From assembly GCA_012845835.1 (NCBI GenBank), contig JABAKD010000002.1, positions 11,940,120 through 12,004,119 of the forward strand: DNA of 64,000 nt, in the 5' to 3' direction. Position 1 is the stretch's first letter. Every line of letters starts with the position of its first letter. This document shows positions 49,846 through 61,032 of the stretch, in pieces. Source of the DNA: Undaria pinnatifida. Lineage: Eukaryota > Sar > Phaeophyceae > Laminariales > Alariaceae. Position numbers and translations under genes: made by a program. Below the pieces are notes generated by a model. The model ran no database searches. It was not told the DNA's origin and saw only the letters and a program-made list of their open reading frames with translations.

Positions 49846-52800
49846 TCAGGACAACACGCAGGTCTTGGGGCTACGGGAGGTATAGTCGGGGACCTCGCCA
49901 CCGTTTACTCTCTCGTCGTGCCGTCTGTGGTTGACGATGCTCGCCTTCACCACTCCCCCCACAGCGTCCAGCTGCGACCTTGAGTGGGCTATGCCCGAAA
50001 GATGCCCCGCTATTCGATGGAAGCACGCGTCCACCTGCATTGGGAAAATATAGGGTGAGGCCGCCCTCGTCATGAAACGCGGTTGATGTGTGCAGTATAC
50101 TACGCTGAAGTATTTTTCTTATTGACCATGGCTACCCGACAACTTGCAGCACGACGATGATGAGTTTCAAAGTCGATCGCTCATACACATTCCCATAAAA
50201 CTGAGAAAAAATAAACAAGACAAAATCAAAAAGAAAGGAAAACCTATATGCACAAACCGTAGATCCCTTCTGTGACTACTTCCGGGTTGGCATCGAGCTA
50301 CTCCTATCGTGTTTTTGGTTGCTATCTCAAAGGGCCTTTGAAGGGGTCCGTTAAACCCTTTGGTTGCGGCGTTTTCTTTTTCGACGAATCATCCCACGGT
50401 AGGGGCTTGCATTTTTTGCGCCCAAAAAAAGAAGGCGTTTCTGTCCGGTTGAGCTCCTCAAGTGAGGAACTTCCGGTTTTGGTCTAATAATTTTACGAGT
50501 GTACTCGGATTTACGAGTGTGTTCGGATTATGACTAGTGCATGGAAGAGTTGGTCGGATTGTGCGATCGAATGCCTTCGAAGTCATGTAGTATTGGGTGA
50601 GATATTGAGCTAGCTCCTCATGTTGGGAGCTCAGAAAAATACTCGAGTCTGCTGCAACCCTGCTAGCGTGGGATAGCTCCCAGGAATACCGAGAACGTAA
50701 ACGACATGGTACGGCTCTGATAACAATATAGGGTAAGCGTGCACCCGTGCGATAATCAACATGCGGGTGCGCGTGTCAAATAGCCCCCATCGCCGCGCTT
50801 TGGACAACATCCCCCATCCCCTGCCCCCGCAAACCGGGCTACTCCGCGTGGCGGGCGCCAAAAACCGTCACGTTTTTTCGACAGTTTTTTTGTCGCCTTT
50901 TAAGTCCCCAAAGAGTTTAACCCACGTCTTCTCGTACCTCATCTTCGGACTTGGCGGGCATGAAGAAGGTGTGCATTGTACAACATTTTACATTCTGTTG
51001 CACTGTTACTGGATCTTAGTAAAGAGGGTTGAGAATAGCAAGCCCGCACTTCCCGCTTTTTAGGCCGCTATTCTTAGGTTTCAACACAAGGCCGCTGAGG
51101 GTAAATATGTACGGAGGCGTACTAACACCCATTATACATCAGAGCGCTACCGACGGACGGATAGACGCGCGCGTGCATCGGGGGGGGGGGGGGGTCACCA
51201 CCCATGCTTCGCGATGGAAACGAAAGCAGGTATCGACCGGGAGAAGGAAAGTATACTAGCGACCACGGCTTGTCCAGAAGGTCGCTGAGCGTAAAACCCC
51301 CTACGATTCGAACTGGTAAGTAACAGCGATGATCCAAAAAATAAAAAACATTCAAACAGGTTAAACCTGCGCCTTCCCGTACCTGATCTCCGGGCTTGAC
51401 TGGCATGCAGAAGGTGTACGCACAACGTTGCATATTCGGTTGGGTTGTGTGGTTAATTGCTCTTCCTAAAAGTTTAAAGTTCACATAACCAAACCGTGTT
51501 TATGTCTTTAGAAGGTGGCCATGGTTGAGTTACATCAGAAGGGACGGCACCTGCGACTCCGGTTTTATCCACAAGGCCACCATGGGTAAAACCCTGTACA
51601 ACTTGAGCTAGCAAGTAAACGTGACTATTCAAAAACAAAGCAAACCCTTGCCCCCCCCCCCCCCCGTACCTGATCTCCGGATTTGGCCGACATGAAGAAG
51701 GTGTACATTCCGTTGTCGTCCGCAAATTGATGGGCGCTTACTGTTCGCACGGCTCTTAGGTGGCTCAGGTCACCTGAAACGGCCGGGGGGGGGTGATTCA
51801 GCGCCATGTACGGGGCACATTGACTCGGAAATCGCATTAAATAACATATTCCAGGTACAGTACAGGACACCAATGTGAAGGAGCATGGCAATAAGAGAGG
51901 CAGGCTGACATTTACAATTGAACAGAAGAAATCCTGGATCCATTTTGCTGAAGTGTGTCTAAAACATACCCTCGCTCAATAAGAAAGCCAAGCAGGGTCT
52001 GTGTTTCTCTTTCTTACGGAGCTGTTGTTGTGCTTGCCATCCGACAACGCGTGGCGTTAGTGTCAATCGCAAATCGTGACAAAACAAACAGATATTGAAG
52101 ACCACTAGGACTGCAAAAGGTCCAGGGTGTGTTATTACCATGCTTCTGTACCGGGAGCTTCAGCGCCAACCACTCACACTCAGCCGCAGACAGAAGATGA
52201 AAACCAAGGGAAACAACCAAATACCTCGGCCTTACCCTCGGCCTTGAATAAAGCATGAGAGCTAACATTATTGAGCAATTATATTTGCAGCTAAACTAAG
52301 CTAAACTCATTGAGAGTTTTCGATTGGACGCTAAATTTGCCAAACACTTCTTATTGGCGGGTGCCTCTTGTTCTCCCACACCGACATGGACGTGGAGCAG
52401 CATACGGGTGAAATCAGCTACCCGTTACCCGCTATTTTTTAGTGAATTGCTTCGAAATACCGTCGGATTATGTGACGATTCGTGGCGTCATTGTTTGATA
52501 CCAGTGTGCTGGTGCATAAAAAACGGTTGATTGTCGCGAGGATCGACGATCGTGATCATCAAGTTCGCCTTTTTTTCATCAAAGATCGCCGAAAACATCG
52601 AGATGGGAGATTGTTTTCTGCCGCTCTTGTTATAAATATTCCACCGCCCTAGGCTTCGTGCACCCGATCTCTAACATGACGACGTACGGCATGGTGTCTC
52701 TGGTGTCTCACAGTGCTGTCTCCCACTCGTTCCCGGCGATGGCGACGTACGGGTTGGTTTTGATTGGCGAAGGTCTTCACACGGCGACATCAACCGTCCA

Positions 52801-54894
52801 AGCCATAGCCCAAACCTTGAACTTGAATACGTTAAGAGAGGAACCTAAGCTCTCAATAATGCACGTTTTTGTATTGGAATTGTAAACTTTTTTTATTGGA
52901 CGAGAAGCACGTGTATGCAGTATACTTTTCATTTTTATTGGAAGCCATACTTACTAAACGCCACTGATTGGACGCCGAAGTTTTCTTCACACTGTTCGTT
53001 GGCGGATGTCCCGCACTGGTCTCTCACATTTGTTCCCGACCATGGCGACGTACGGCATGGTTCCATTGGCGAAGGTCTTCACCACCAAGCGATACCAATC
53101 ATCTAGGTTCTGAAAACTGTCGTAGTTCGTGATGTCGTAGCACATAACCACCGCCTGTTTATAGGTTGAATCACAACGCGGAATCGAAAAGCAAGCGTTG
53201 GGGTTATTTTGTTTGCAGTGTGTATAATTTTTTATATGTCAGGTCTAAAACGTGGAGTATGAGCTTCAGCGTCCATCATCCCCGGTTTTTATTTTTATTT
53301 CGTTTAAAAATTGCCCGATGTTTATTACCGCACTCGTGCATTCGCTTTTTCGCGTTGTTTTTTGTGCTGGCTTCTGTATCCCCACCGGAGATTCTGGTGG
53401 TGATTTTATTGCGGGTGATCGGTGGTGCAACGTTCAGTTAGTTGGCTATACGACGGTAGCTGCCAGGCCTTTTCACAATAAATACCGGAGTAGTCCCAGA
53501 AAAAAAAAACACTTTTCGTTCTCTCTCATTCTCGAATCTCACATGTGCCCCGCCGATGTACTTGGACATCATCTTGCTCCCAATGCTCTGCCCTCCGATA
53601 TCCCATATTTGTAACGCCACATGGACTTCCCCTAAGAACGACAAAGATTAAGATTAAGATCGATAGATCGCGCACATCGGACAGATCAGGTCCACATTTC
53701 ATTATCCAGTTCACATGATAAAGGGTGCACACGTCAGGCGCATCAGATAGATCCCCATTTTTATCATCTAGGCTTTCCGGGGTGGATGCACACATTTGAC
53801 AGCTCAGATCCCCATTTCACGATATAGTTAGTTCGAACGAAAAATATTGCACACATCGACAGATCAGATCCTCATTTAATTATATAGTTGCACAAGTTGC
53901 AGACATCGACAGATCAGATTTCAATTTCATTACGTTATACAGTTGGAACGACAAAAGCTGCACACATCCGATAGATCACGTATATCCTCGATATGATCTA
54001 GAGCTTTCGGGGCAGCTTTCTCACATCGAACAGATCAGATAGATCCCAGACAGATCCCCATTTCATTTTCTAGCCATTTTGGGGCAGATCGATCTCTATA
54101 TATTACCTGCACGCTATGACACAGTTCCCATGCACATGTCTGCCAGGGGTGATCTGAATGATACAGCTCTCCTTGCACAACGTACATCACACGAAAAATA
54201 CAAGATTTACATAAAAAATGTTGCAGATGTTGCGTATGTCGGACGTTTCAGATCCCCGTGACATGTAATAGATTTTTTGGGGCAGATACGCCCCTCATGG
54301 TTATACGATCTGCACGGTGTATACGCCATGCGATCCGGGTGGGGTCTGCATTTCACGACTCGAGCGCAAATGTGCACCGGTTGAAATCTGCGTGATGCTG
54401 CTCTTGAACAACCTCTCACAACGGCACGTACAGAATCTAGATGATATGCAAGATCGTGAAATGTCCGCTTTGTAAAAGATTCGCGTTAAAAGCGGAGATT
54501 CTCCCCCTTCTTCCTCAAGAAGCCGGTGCTACGTGAGTGCTGGTGCTGGTGGGGGAGTACTACGTACGCCGTGCAAATACTACCCCCGCCCCCGGCATCA
54601 TCGGGCGAGTGTTTGATCGGAGGCAAGGGAGGACACCTCTAGAACACGCCACCTAACCTGAATTCGGCTTCCTCAAAACGCAAACATCCTTGCCCGCTCG
54701 TATACCTGGTAAAAAGAGGCTTTCAAAATGGAAGAATCCGAGCACGTTCTCACCCAAGCCTCACCTGGTAAAACGATTCGTTTCACGAAAAAGTCCAAGC
54801 CGATGGTTTGCTTGTAAGATTGCGAGAAATCGTCTTGGGCGAACCTAGTCGCGATTGACGTCTTTCCTACTGTGCCATCACCCAGCAGAATCAC
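49846..54894 (-). CDS. RAB28: RAB28-family small GTPase (5 exons located, first short exon missing)
   Basis: Exons in order: 54894-54765, 53631-53543, 53154-53028, 51773-51670, 50034-49846. Phases 1, 0, 1, 0 join exactly. Motifs: P-loop GDGTVGKT, switch [13 protein letters not shown] (RAB28 has this in place of the usual DTAG), NKCD for guanine binding, SAK, and C-terminal CVLS, a CaaX-like prenylation signal. [16 protein letters not shown] and YDITNY are diagnostic of RAB28, a membrane-trafficking GTPase linked to cilia/flagella and the BBSome/IFT in other eukaryotes. The located part codes for about 212 residues; family proteins have about 220, so only some 8-15 N-terminal codons are missing. 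A possible first exon is 56575-56552 (MKEETTQA, phase 0, GTACGG donor); support is weak. Confidence 0.93.
50390..50670 (+). repeat. Dispersed MITE-like repeat, copy 3
   Basis: It runs ATCCCACGGTAGGGG, CTCCTCAAGTGAGGAACTTC, CGAATGCCTTCGAAGTCATG, GAGCTAGCTCCTCATGTTGG, GGAGCTCAG and ends CTGCTGCAACCC. It is the inverted match of 690-940. It lies just downstream of the third RAB28 exon 4 donor copy. Confidence 0.6.
50890..51430 (-). pseudogene. Two decayed copies of RAB28 exon 4 3' end plus donor
   Basis: The copies near 51366-51430 and 50930-50985 read ACACCTTCTGCATGCCAG...GGAGATCAG|GTACGGG and ACACCTTCTTCATGCCCG...GAAGATGAG|GTACGAG. The exon has ACACCTTCTTCATGTCGG...GGAGATCAG|GTACGGG. The intron flank 51250-51360 also repeats 51545-51655, giving a unit of about 295 bp. 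Both donors still look usable; an acceptor in phase is not evident. Confidence 0.85.
52320..52795 (-). pseudogene. Two decayed copies of RAB28 exon 3 3' end plus donor
   Basis: 52705-52790 repeats GTGAAGACCTTCGCCAAT, GTACGTCGCCAT, GGGAACGAGTG(T)GAGA from the exon 3 end. 52322-52394 repeats a shorter part plus the intron segment CCGCCAATAAGAAGTG. Both are downstream of exon 3. The donor region differs from GTGAGAG in each. Confidence 0.8.
53680..54420. repeat. GATC-rich repeat array, RAB28 intron
   Basis: A unit of about 60-70 bp (GCACACATCGGACAGATCAGATCCCCATTTCATNATCTAG) is repeated seven to eight times with drift towards 54420. It lies between the first located RAB28 exon and the next. Related blocks are at 3440, 18990, 22560 and 32390. 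Confidence 0.8.
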
Positions 54895-54979
54895 CTGGAC
54901 AAAAAAGTAGGAGCAGAAGGAAGTTAGGCCTCGTTTATATGTCTTCCTCCTTCGGTTTTCCTTTCTTTTCTTTTTTTAG

Positions 54980-55042
54980 GGATTTTTTTTATGAGTGATT
55001 GACGTTTTTCCTACTGCACTATCGCCAAGCAGAATCACCTGA
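54980..55042 (-). pseudogene. Decayed copy of the RAB28 P-loop exon acceptor and 5' end
   Basis: GTGATTCTGCTTGGCGATAG (minus) then TGCAGTAGGAAAAACGTCAA copies the first 45 bases of the exon starting at 54894. A TATTCAG acceptor-like site stands in front. It lies upstream of the functional exon, as for every other acceptor-side copy. Confidence 0.85.
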
Positions 55043-55314
55043 ATATATAACTGAGATTGGTGGTGTTCGGTGTATTGTGTCAGCTTTTTGCGTTTCGTGT
55101 CACCGAAAAGGGACACGAGCATTGGCCCTATATTGGAACGGGTTTGCGCTGCACGTTGTCGGAAGGCAAATTAAACCATTCCGGTATCAAACGACATCAA
55201 CCAATCCAAGCTGCCATAATCCCTTCCCCCCCGCGACGTGCTGCGTGATCAATGGCCAAATGACTAAGGCAAGCAACAACTGAGTACGCCCCCCCGTACC
55301 CCCCCCCCCCGCTC

Positions 55315-55500
55315 GCGACGTGCTGGTTGGTGGAAACCCGACGTGCTCCGCCCCGGCATTGCAGAGATGCGAGGGTACATGGCATGGTCATACGACTATC
55401 GCTATGCATGAAACGAGTACACCCTCCCAACCCCCTCCCCCACGACGTGCTCCGTCTCGGCATTGTAAGGATGCGACTATGGTTATGCATGAAATGAGCC
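55315..55500 (+). repeat. Two partial family M copies
   Basis: GGAAACCCGACGTGCTCCG, GGCATTGCAGAGATGCGAGG and CATACGACTATCGCTATGCA are the second half of the family M repeat. A shorter second copy follows at 55440-55500 (CGACGTGCTCCGTCTCGG). Confidence 0.7.
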
Positions 55501-55514
55501 CCCCCCCCCCCTAA

Positions 55515-55915
55515 CGCGCGGGAACCTCTGGCGAGAGAAGGTCAGCTCACGGCGGACGCAGCAGCTTGGCGTATACTCACTCGAGAAGTATTATCTCTCG
55601 TGAGCCGCAGCCCTTCATTGGTGTGCTTACGTTTATCGAGGCTCACAACCTATGGGTGGAATCTCTGCTTAAGTACCACATATCGCTATGAACACTGTGT
55701 TAGCATCTCTGCCGAGAGAAGCTCAGGTCACTGCGGACGCAGAAGCTGGGATACAGTCTCACTCGAGGCGTACTTCGTGAACAGCACCTCCGAGTTAGTG
55801 TGTTCACGTAAAATGAGGCTCATAACCTATGGGCGGGATCTCCGCTAGAGGCGTGTGATGCGAGGCTTCTTCGTGCTTACAAAAATCGAGGCTCATAACC
55901 TGCCGTTGAGAGCTT
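55515..55915 (+). repeat. Tandem repeat, about 190-bp unit x2.3
   Basis: Landmarks CGGACGCAG(C/A)AGCT, ACTCACTCGAG, GAGGCTCACAACCTATGGG and ATCTCTGC recur at about 190-bp spacing; a third, partial unit ends near 55915. It lies upstream of the RAB28 exons and could contain its missing start exon, but no frame supports that. Confidence 0.75.
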
Positions 55916-56079
55916 TGCATGAGGCATATATGTACGGTGCGCGGCTTCCGAGTTACGCCAGGCAGCCCGCAAGAGAAGCAAGCACTATAAGTCGGGGTCA
56001 GTCAATTGCTTGCTGCGTGAGCTTCAGCTCTGGAGAGCTTTTCAAAGTAAAAGATTAGTTGTGTGAATTATCGATCTTG

Positions 56080-57165
56080 TTCAGGAGGGCAGGATGAGGA
56101 GGAGAAGAAGAGGAGTGACAGGGTGTGAGGGTGGCACCCTTGTCGCCTCTCGAACGAAATGAATCAAAGCAAGACCCTACGACAAAAGAAGAAACGACCC
56201 CGAGCACCCCGGATGCTTGCTTGTTCGTTGATACGGTTATATGGTGTTCGATGTTTGCGAGTTCTGAACCCCTCATGCTTCATCCACGAAACGACATTTG
56301 AGTGTGCTGCATATCTACTATAGATACGTGACATACCACACTGCTTGTACTGCCGTATAACTTTGTACTGCTTTTGCGTTCTCGCTTCAGGCGAAAATGT
56401 TACCAATCAGCGACTCGGTAGGCTGCTCTACTGCTGGGCAGCAAGGTAGCGTCGTAGTAGCACAGCAGTATACTGCATGCTGCACCAGTATAATTATACT
56501 GCTGTACCATTATTAAATATGCTGTGCCAGTATCAAGCACGCAAGCCGTACTGCCTGCGTGGTTTCTTCCTTCATGGCCCGAACAGCCCGAATTCGATAA
56601 GATGTATATCGGAACTACATAACCGTATATTGTCGGAGGACAATCATAAAATAAGGGCTGTTCCTAACGAACAAAAAAAAGTGCTAGGAATCGTGACATT
56701 TGAGGGTGACAAAATGTCACGAATCCTGACGTTGAATTTCTAACGATAAAAAACGATATGTTACGTTTCGTGACATTTACTCTCAAAACGCCACAGACTT
56801 TCCGGCGTTTCCTGTGGGCAGTCGCTCATCGCCCGCAGTACCTCGTCTTTCCTCGCAGTCGGCATGCTTAGCAGGGTCTGCCATGCCTCATATGTGCCCC
56901 CACCGGCCTTGGATATCCTCTCTCGGTGGCCATGGGGTGCCGAGTGGTTTTGTGTGTCTTGATCAGGCGTGTTTTCGTGTTTTCAAGAGGAGTGTCATTT
57001 GTCAGGAATCGTGATTATGAATCGTATTGACCAAATAAACCTAGAAAAAAAATGTCATGATTCAAGCATGATTCGTGATACTTTTGTCACACACATCATG
57101 ACATGAAAAATCAGGAAAAAATCAGGATTCCTGACAAAAATGTCACGATCCCTGACATATTTTGT
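56080..57165. other. Spacer with TGACATTT-type motifs
   Basis: CCTGACAAAAATGTCACGAT-like words and their inverts recur at 56690-56780 and 57000-57165 (TGTCACGAATCCTGAC, CAGGAATCGTGA). No gene seen apart from the doubtful 8-codon RAB28 start at 56575-56552. Confidence 0.4.
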
Positions 57166-57167
57166 TG

Positions 57168-58214
57168 AGCAGACGCCAGAAAGCGGTATACCGCCACCAT
57201 TCCGCGCCACCGCGCGGCACAGCAGAATACACCTGGGCTTTTGGCCCCGACCCGCGACGCTGATTGGTCAACTCAGCCTCGTACCGGTTTTTGACTCCTT
57301 GCGGTATATTGTACCGCAGCTTTTCAGCTCGGCCGTCACCGTTTCCTGACGCGACCCATAACGCTTTCTGTCGCAAAATACACCCATGCGGACCGACTTC
57401 GCCCCAGGTTCTTCACAGCCCATACCTGTAGCCTTCCAATTTCCGACCGAATCTACTACCATGGGCACAACGCCATGTAGCATCCATAGAACGACGCGCT
57501 TTATATATTCCTTCATATTTCGGATTCCCCCAGAGATATGGATATACCTACCCCCAACGAATCTCACATTTTCGACCCTCAACAACCCATCTTCCCCGCG
57601 TCGGCAAAACGTTTCTAAGCCGGAGCATACATCCATACTTCTTGTGCCTCCGGCTTAAACAAACCTACCCGATCATGTCTGTGTCGGTAGACTGACTGCA
57701 TGGCTACAAGATTACATGTAGAAGGCTATGTACGAGACTACATGCAATATACTCCACCGATATTTTCAATGTCCACATTTCAATGGTCGAAAGCCGTTGA
57801 TTCGTACATAACCCGCAGTGTACGACTACAAAGATGGCGCCACCACTCAAAAACCTCTTTTTTGTTTAATACCAGGTTTTGGGGTATGGGTAGTTAGTGC
57901 ATTACAGGTTATTTTCCGGGCACCTCAAGGGTGCCCAAGTTCTTGACTACCAAGTTTAAGTGGTGGCGTCTTCTCCTTGCGTGGATTTCAACATAACAAT
58001 GCGGTGTACGAACTCGCAAGGCGGACGGCCGACGTCATCGGGTGTATGTGTGGGCCAATAGGGCCGTGCACGTGTAGCGGGACTGTCACTCCCTCTCTGT
58101 CCCTTTGCCCCAGCCTTTTCCCCGCCATCCATACATACCTAACCCAATACTGAAGCCTGTCCTGTGACCACGGACTTGATTATGCGACTGATAATGTGAG
58201 AACAACAACAACAA

Positions 58215-58252
<38 letters not shown>

Positions 58253-58690
58253 ACAACTATAATACGTGTCCGTGGGGTGTGCGAGCTACGTATGGTACGA
58301 GCTATAGGTGGTTGAGCAGCGGTTCGTGCTGTGTGCGGAAGGGGTGTTGGAATGATTGCTCTGAAGGTATCCGAAATATGAAGGAATATGAAAGTGCGTC
58401 GTTCTATGGATGCTACATGACGTTGTGCTTGTGGTTGAGATTCGGTCGGAAGTTGAAAGACTATGGACCGTGAAGAGCCTGGGGCAAAGTCGGTCCGCAT
58501 GGTGCATTTTGCGACAGAAAGCGTTATGGGTCGCGTCAGGAAACGGTGACGGCCGAGCTGAGAAGCCGCGGTACGATGTACCGCAAATAGTTGGTGTCAA
58601 AAACCGGTACGAGGCTCAGTTGACCAATCAGCTTCGCGGGTTGGGGTCAAAACCCCAGGTGTATTCTGCTGCTGTTGTTGTTGTTGTTGC
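57168..58690 (+). mobile_element. Non-autonomous TIR element, most compact copy
   Basis: The left arm (57168-57650) and right arm (58190-58690) are inverted repeats of roughly 80-85% similarity by eye. Both carry CGACGCTGATTGGTCAACT-like, GCGGTACATYGTACCGC, TTTCTGTCGCAAAATNCACC and CCGACCGAATCT landmarks. They surround about 500 bp of unique interior that encodes nothing. The left end starts GCAGACGCCAGAAAGCGG. The right end is cut short by a (TGT)n tract at 58670. An (AAC/AGC)n microsatellite lies at 58199-58256. Other copies: 7667-11460 (split) and 63942-64000. Confidence 0.75.
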
Positions 58691-59019
58691 TCTTACATTA
58701 ACTCGCATAGTCAAGTCCGTAGTCACAGGACAGGCTCCAGTCACTCTGGAGCTGAGGAATACCCCAGGGAAAACACACGAACAAACCAAAGGTGGTAGAC
58801 GCATATATCACAGCTGACGCAATTCATGCCTCCACTAGAAAAATTAAAAAAGTGAAATCGGGAGTCAGCCTACGATGTGCCAGGTCCATACTGGTGCATA
58901 CGTCTCACTAATCGCGCCTGGAAAAACCGACTATACCGCTTGCCACCCAAGAAAGACTACCACGTATATATGGCACGTAGTACCTATCACTACGCACACG
59001 CACGAAGACGCCAGTCAAT

Positions 59020-59175
59020 TGGAAAAAAGGAAAAGAAAATAAGAGAACACAAAGGAAAGGAAATAAAAGACAAGGAAACAAAAAAAACGAAAAAGGAAAG
59101 GAAAGAAAAGAAAAGGCAAGAAAAGCAAGAAAAGACAAGACAAGAAGAGGAAGCGAGGAAAGGAAAAGAGAAAAA
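59020..59175 (+). repeat. Purine-rich (AAAGG)n-like tract
   Basis: About 150 bp of nearly pure A/G on the + strand (GGAAAAGAAAA, AAAGGAAAGG) gives Lys/Glu-rich frames that are artefacts. Confidence 0.8.
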
Positions 59176-59395
59176 AATGTCATGCTAGCAGACCCTACGA
59201 ACTGACTAAAGACGGCATTGGGCTCCTAGAGGATATCAAGTGCATAATCAATGGCACTGGGGAGAGAACGCAACATGGCGAAGAAGTCAGGGCGGTCTTA
59301 CCCTATCTTGTGACGGCCATTGGAAGGCCCACAAATTTCAAGACGATGATGGCCAGACCCAGACTTCAGTCTCTTGGGCAGGACGCCCCGCCTTC

Positions 59396-60275
59396 TCCCC
59401 CACTCCCTCCCCCCTCCCCCCCTCCCCCCCCCGCCCCTCCCTCCCTCCCCCCTCCCCCCCTCCCCCCTCCTCCCCTCCCCCCCTCCCCCCCTCCCCCGTC
59501 CCCCGTCCCCCCCCCCCCCCCTCCCCCCTCTCCCCCCCCCCCCGCACCCCCTCCTCCCGCCCCCTCTCCTCCCTCCCCCCCTCCCCCCTCCCCCCTCCCC
59601 CCTCCCCCCCTCCCCCCTCCCCCCCTCCCCCCTCCCCCCTGCCCCCCTCCCCCCTCCCCCCCTCCCCCCCTCCCCCCTTCCCCTCTCCCCCCTCCCCCCC
59701 TCCCCCCTCCCCCCCTCCCCCCTGCCCCCCTCCCCTCTGCCTCCCTCCCTCCCTCCCCCCCTCCCCCCTCCCCCCCTCCCCCCTCCCTCCCTCCCCCCTC
59801 CCCCCCTCCCCCCACCCCCCCTTCCCCCTCCCCCCCTCCCCCCTCCCCCCCTCCCCCCTCCCCCCCTCCCCTCTCCCCCCCTTCCCCCTCCCCCCCTCCC
59901 CCCTCCCCCCTCCCCCCCTCCCTCCTCCCCCCTCCCCCCTCCCCCCTCCCCCCCTCCCCCCTCCCCCCCTCCCCCCTGCCCCCCTCCCCTCTCCCCCCCT
60001 CCCCCCTTCCCCCCTCCCCTCTCCCCCCCTCCCCCCCCTCCCCCCCTCCCCCCCTCCCCCCCTCCCCCCCTCCCCCCTCCCCCCTCCACCCCTCCCCCCT
60101 CTCCCCCTCCCCCCCTCCCCCCTACCCCCCTCCCCCCTACCCCCCTCCCCCCTCTCCCCCTCCCCCCTCCCCCCTGCCCCCCACCCCCCCTCCCCCCTCC
60201 CCCCCTCCCCCCTCCCCCCTTCCCCCCTCCCCCCCTCCCCCCCTCCCCCCTCACCCCCTCCCCCCTCCCCCCGGC
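59396..60275 (-). repeat. 0.9 kb pyrimidine-only array (CCCCCCT/CCCCCT)n
   Basis: About 880 bp consists almost wholly of C runs of 4-8 separated by single T (G on the other strand), with a few isolated G or A. It abuts the 3' end of the LINE on the minus strand, so in LINE orientation it is a G-rich tail. The long Pro/Ser/Leu and Gly/Arg/Glu frames in it are artefacts of repeat period. Confidence 0.95.
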
Positions 60276-61032
60276 CGCTTAGAGATGCCGACGGTGGATG
60301 GCACTGCCGCAGCCTTTGTGCGTCGTTGTGCAGCTTTGCGTCTCTCCGTTTCATGCCAATTCCGCATGAAGAACTCGGCTCCCTCCTCTACTCGCCGAAA
60401 CCATCTGCCGGCCTTCTGAGCAGCCTTTCGCCACCCTTCCTATTTCATTCCAAAGGCTGTGCAGCTTTGCGTCTCTTCGTCTCATGCGAATTCCGCATGA
60501 ACAACTCGGCTCCCTCCTCTACTCGTCGAAACCATCTGCCGGCCTTCTGAGCAGCCTTTCGCCACCCTTCGAATTTCATTCCAAAGACCGACATATCCTC
60601 CTTCAGATTAGCCTCCAGTCCTTCTCTTGCCCCCATGAGTAGCCCTTACCCCCAACAAGCTCCCCAAGCATCACCCTCTGTGACAGACGCTCTTCCCCCA
60701 TACGTGCTACGAATCCCGCAAACAATATCCTCCGTTTGCGCACTATCGCCTCTATGCTCTCGGAAGCAAGCGCGTCGGCGTACGATAGGGTGTGGTCGTC
60801 GCGCTTCCGTTTCCGCCATCCGAGGCATCGGAGGAGCATGGAGTGGTGAATCTGTCGTAGCCTGTCATAGTCAGGCTTCTTCGGGCTCCACGTCATGCAA
60901 CCGTAAAGTAGTGTCTCGACCACCTCGGTTTTCAGCAACTCCGCACCTTCAACCGTAAGCGCACACCCGGGCGATCATAGATTTCCATCTTGTACCGCTG
61001 GAAGCACGCCCAGGCCCTCCGAAGACGCCGCG

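Noticed and set aside
59240..60550. Long frames on both strands (up to 436 codons) rich in Pro/Ser or Gly/Arg/Glu
   Set aside because: They are read-throughs of the C/T-only repeat; every frame is open because the repeat lacks stop codons.
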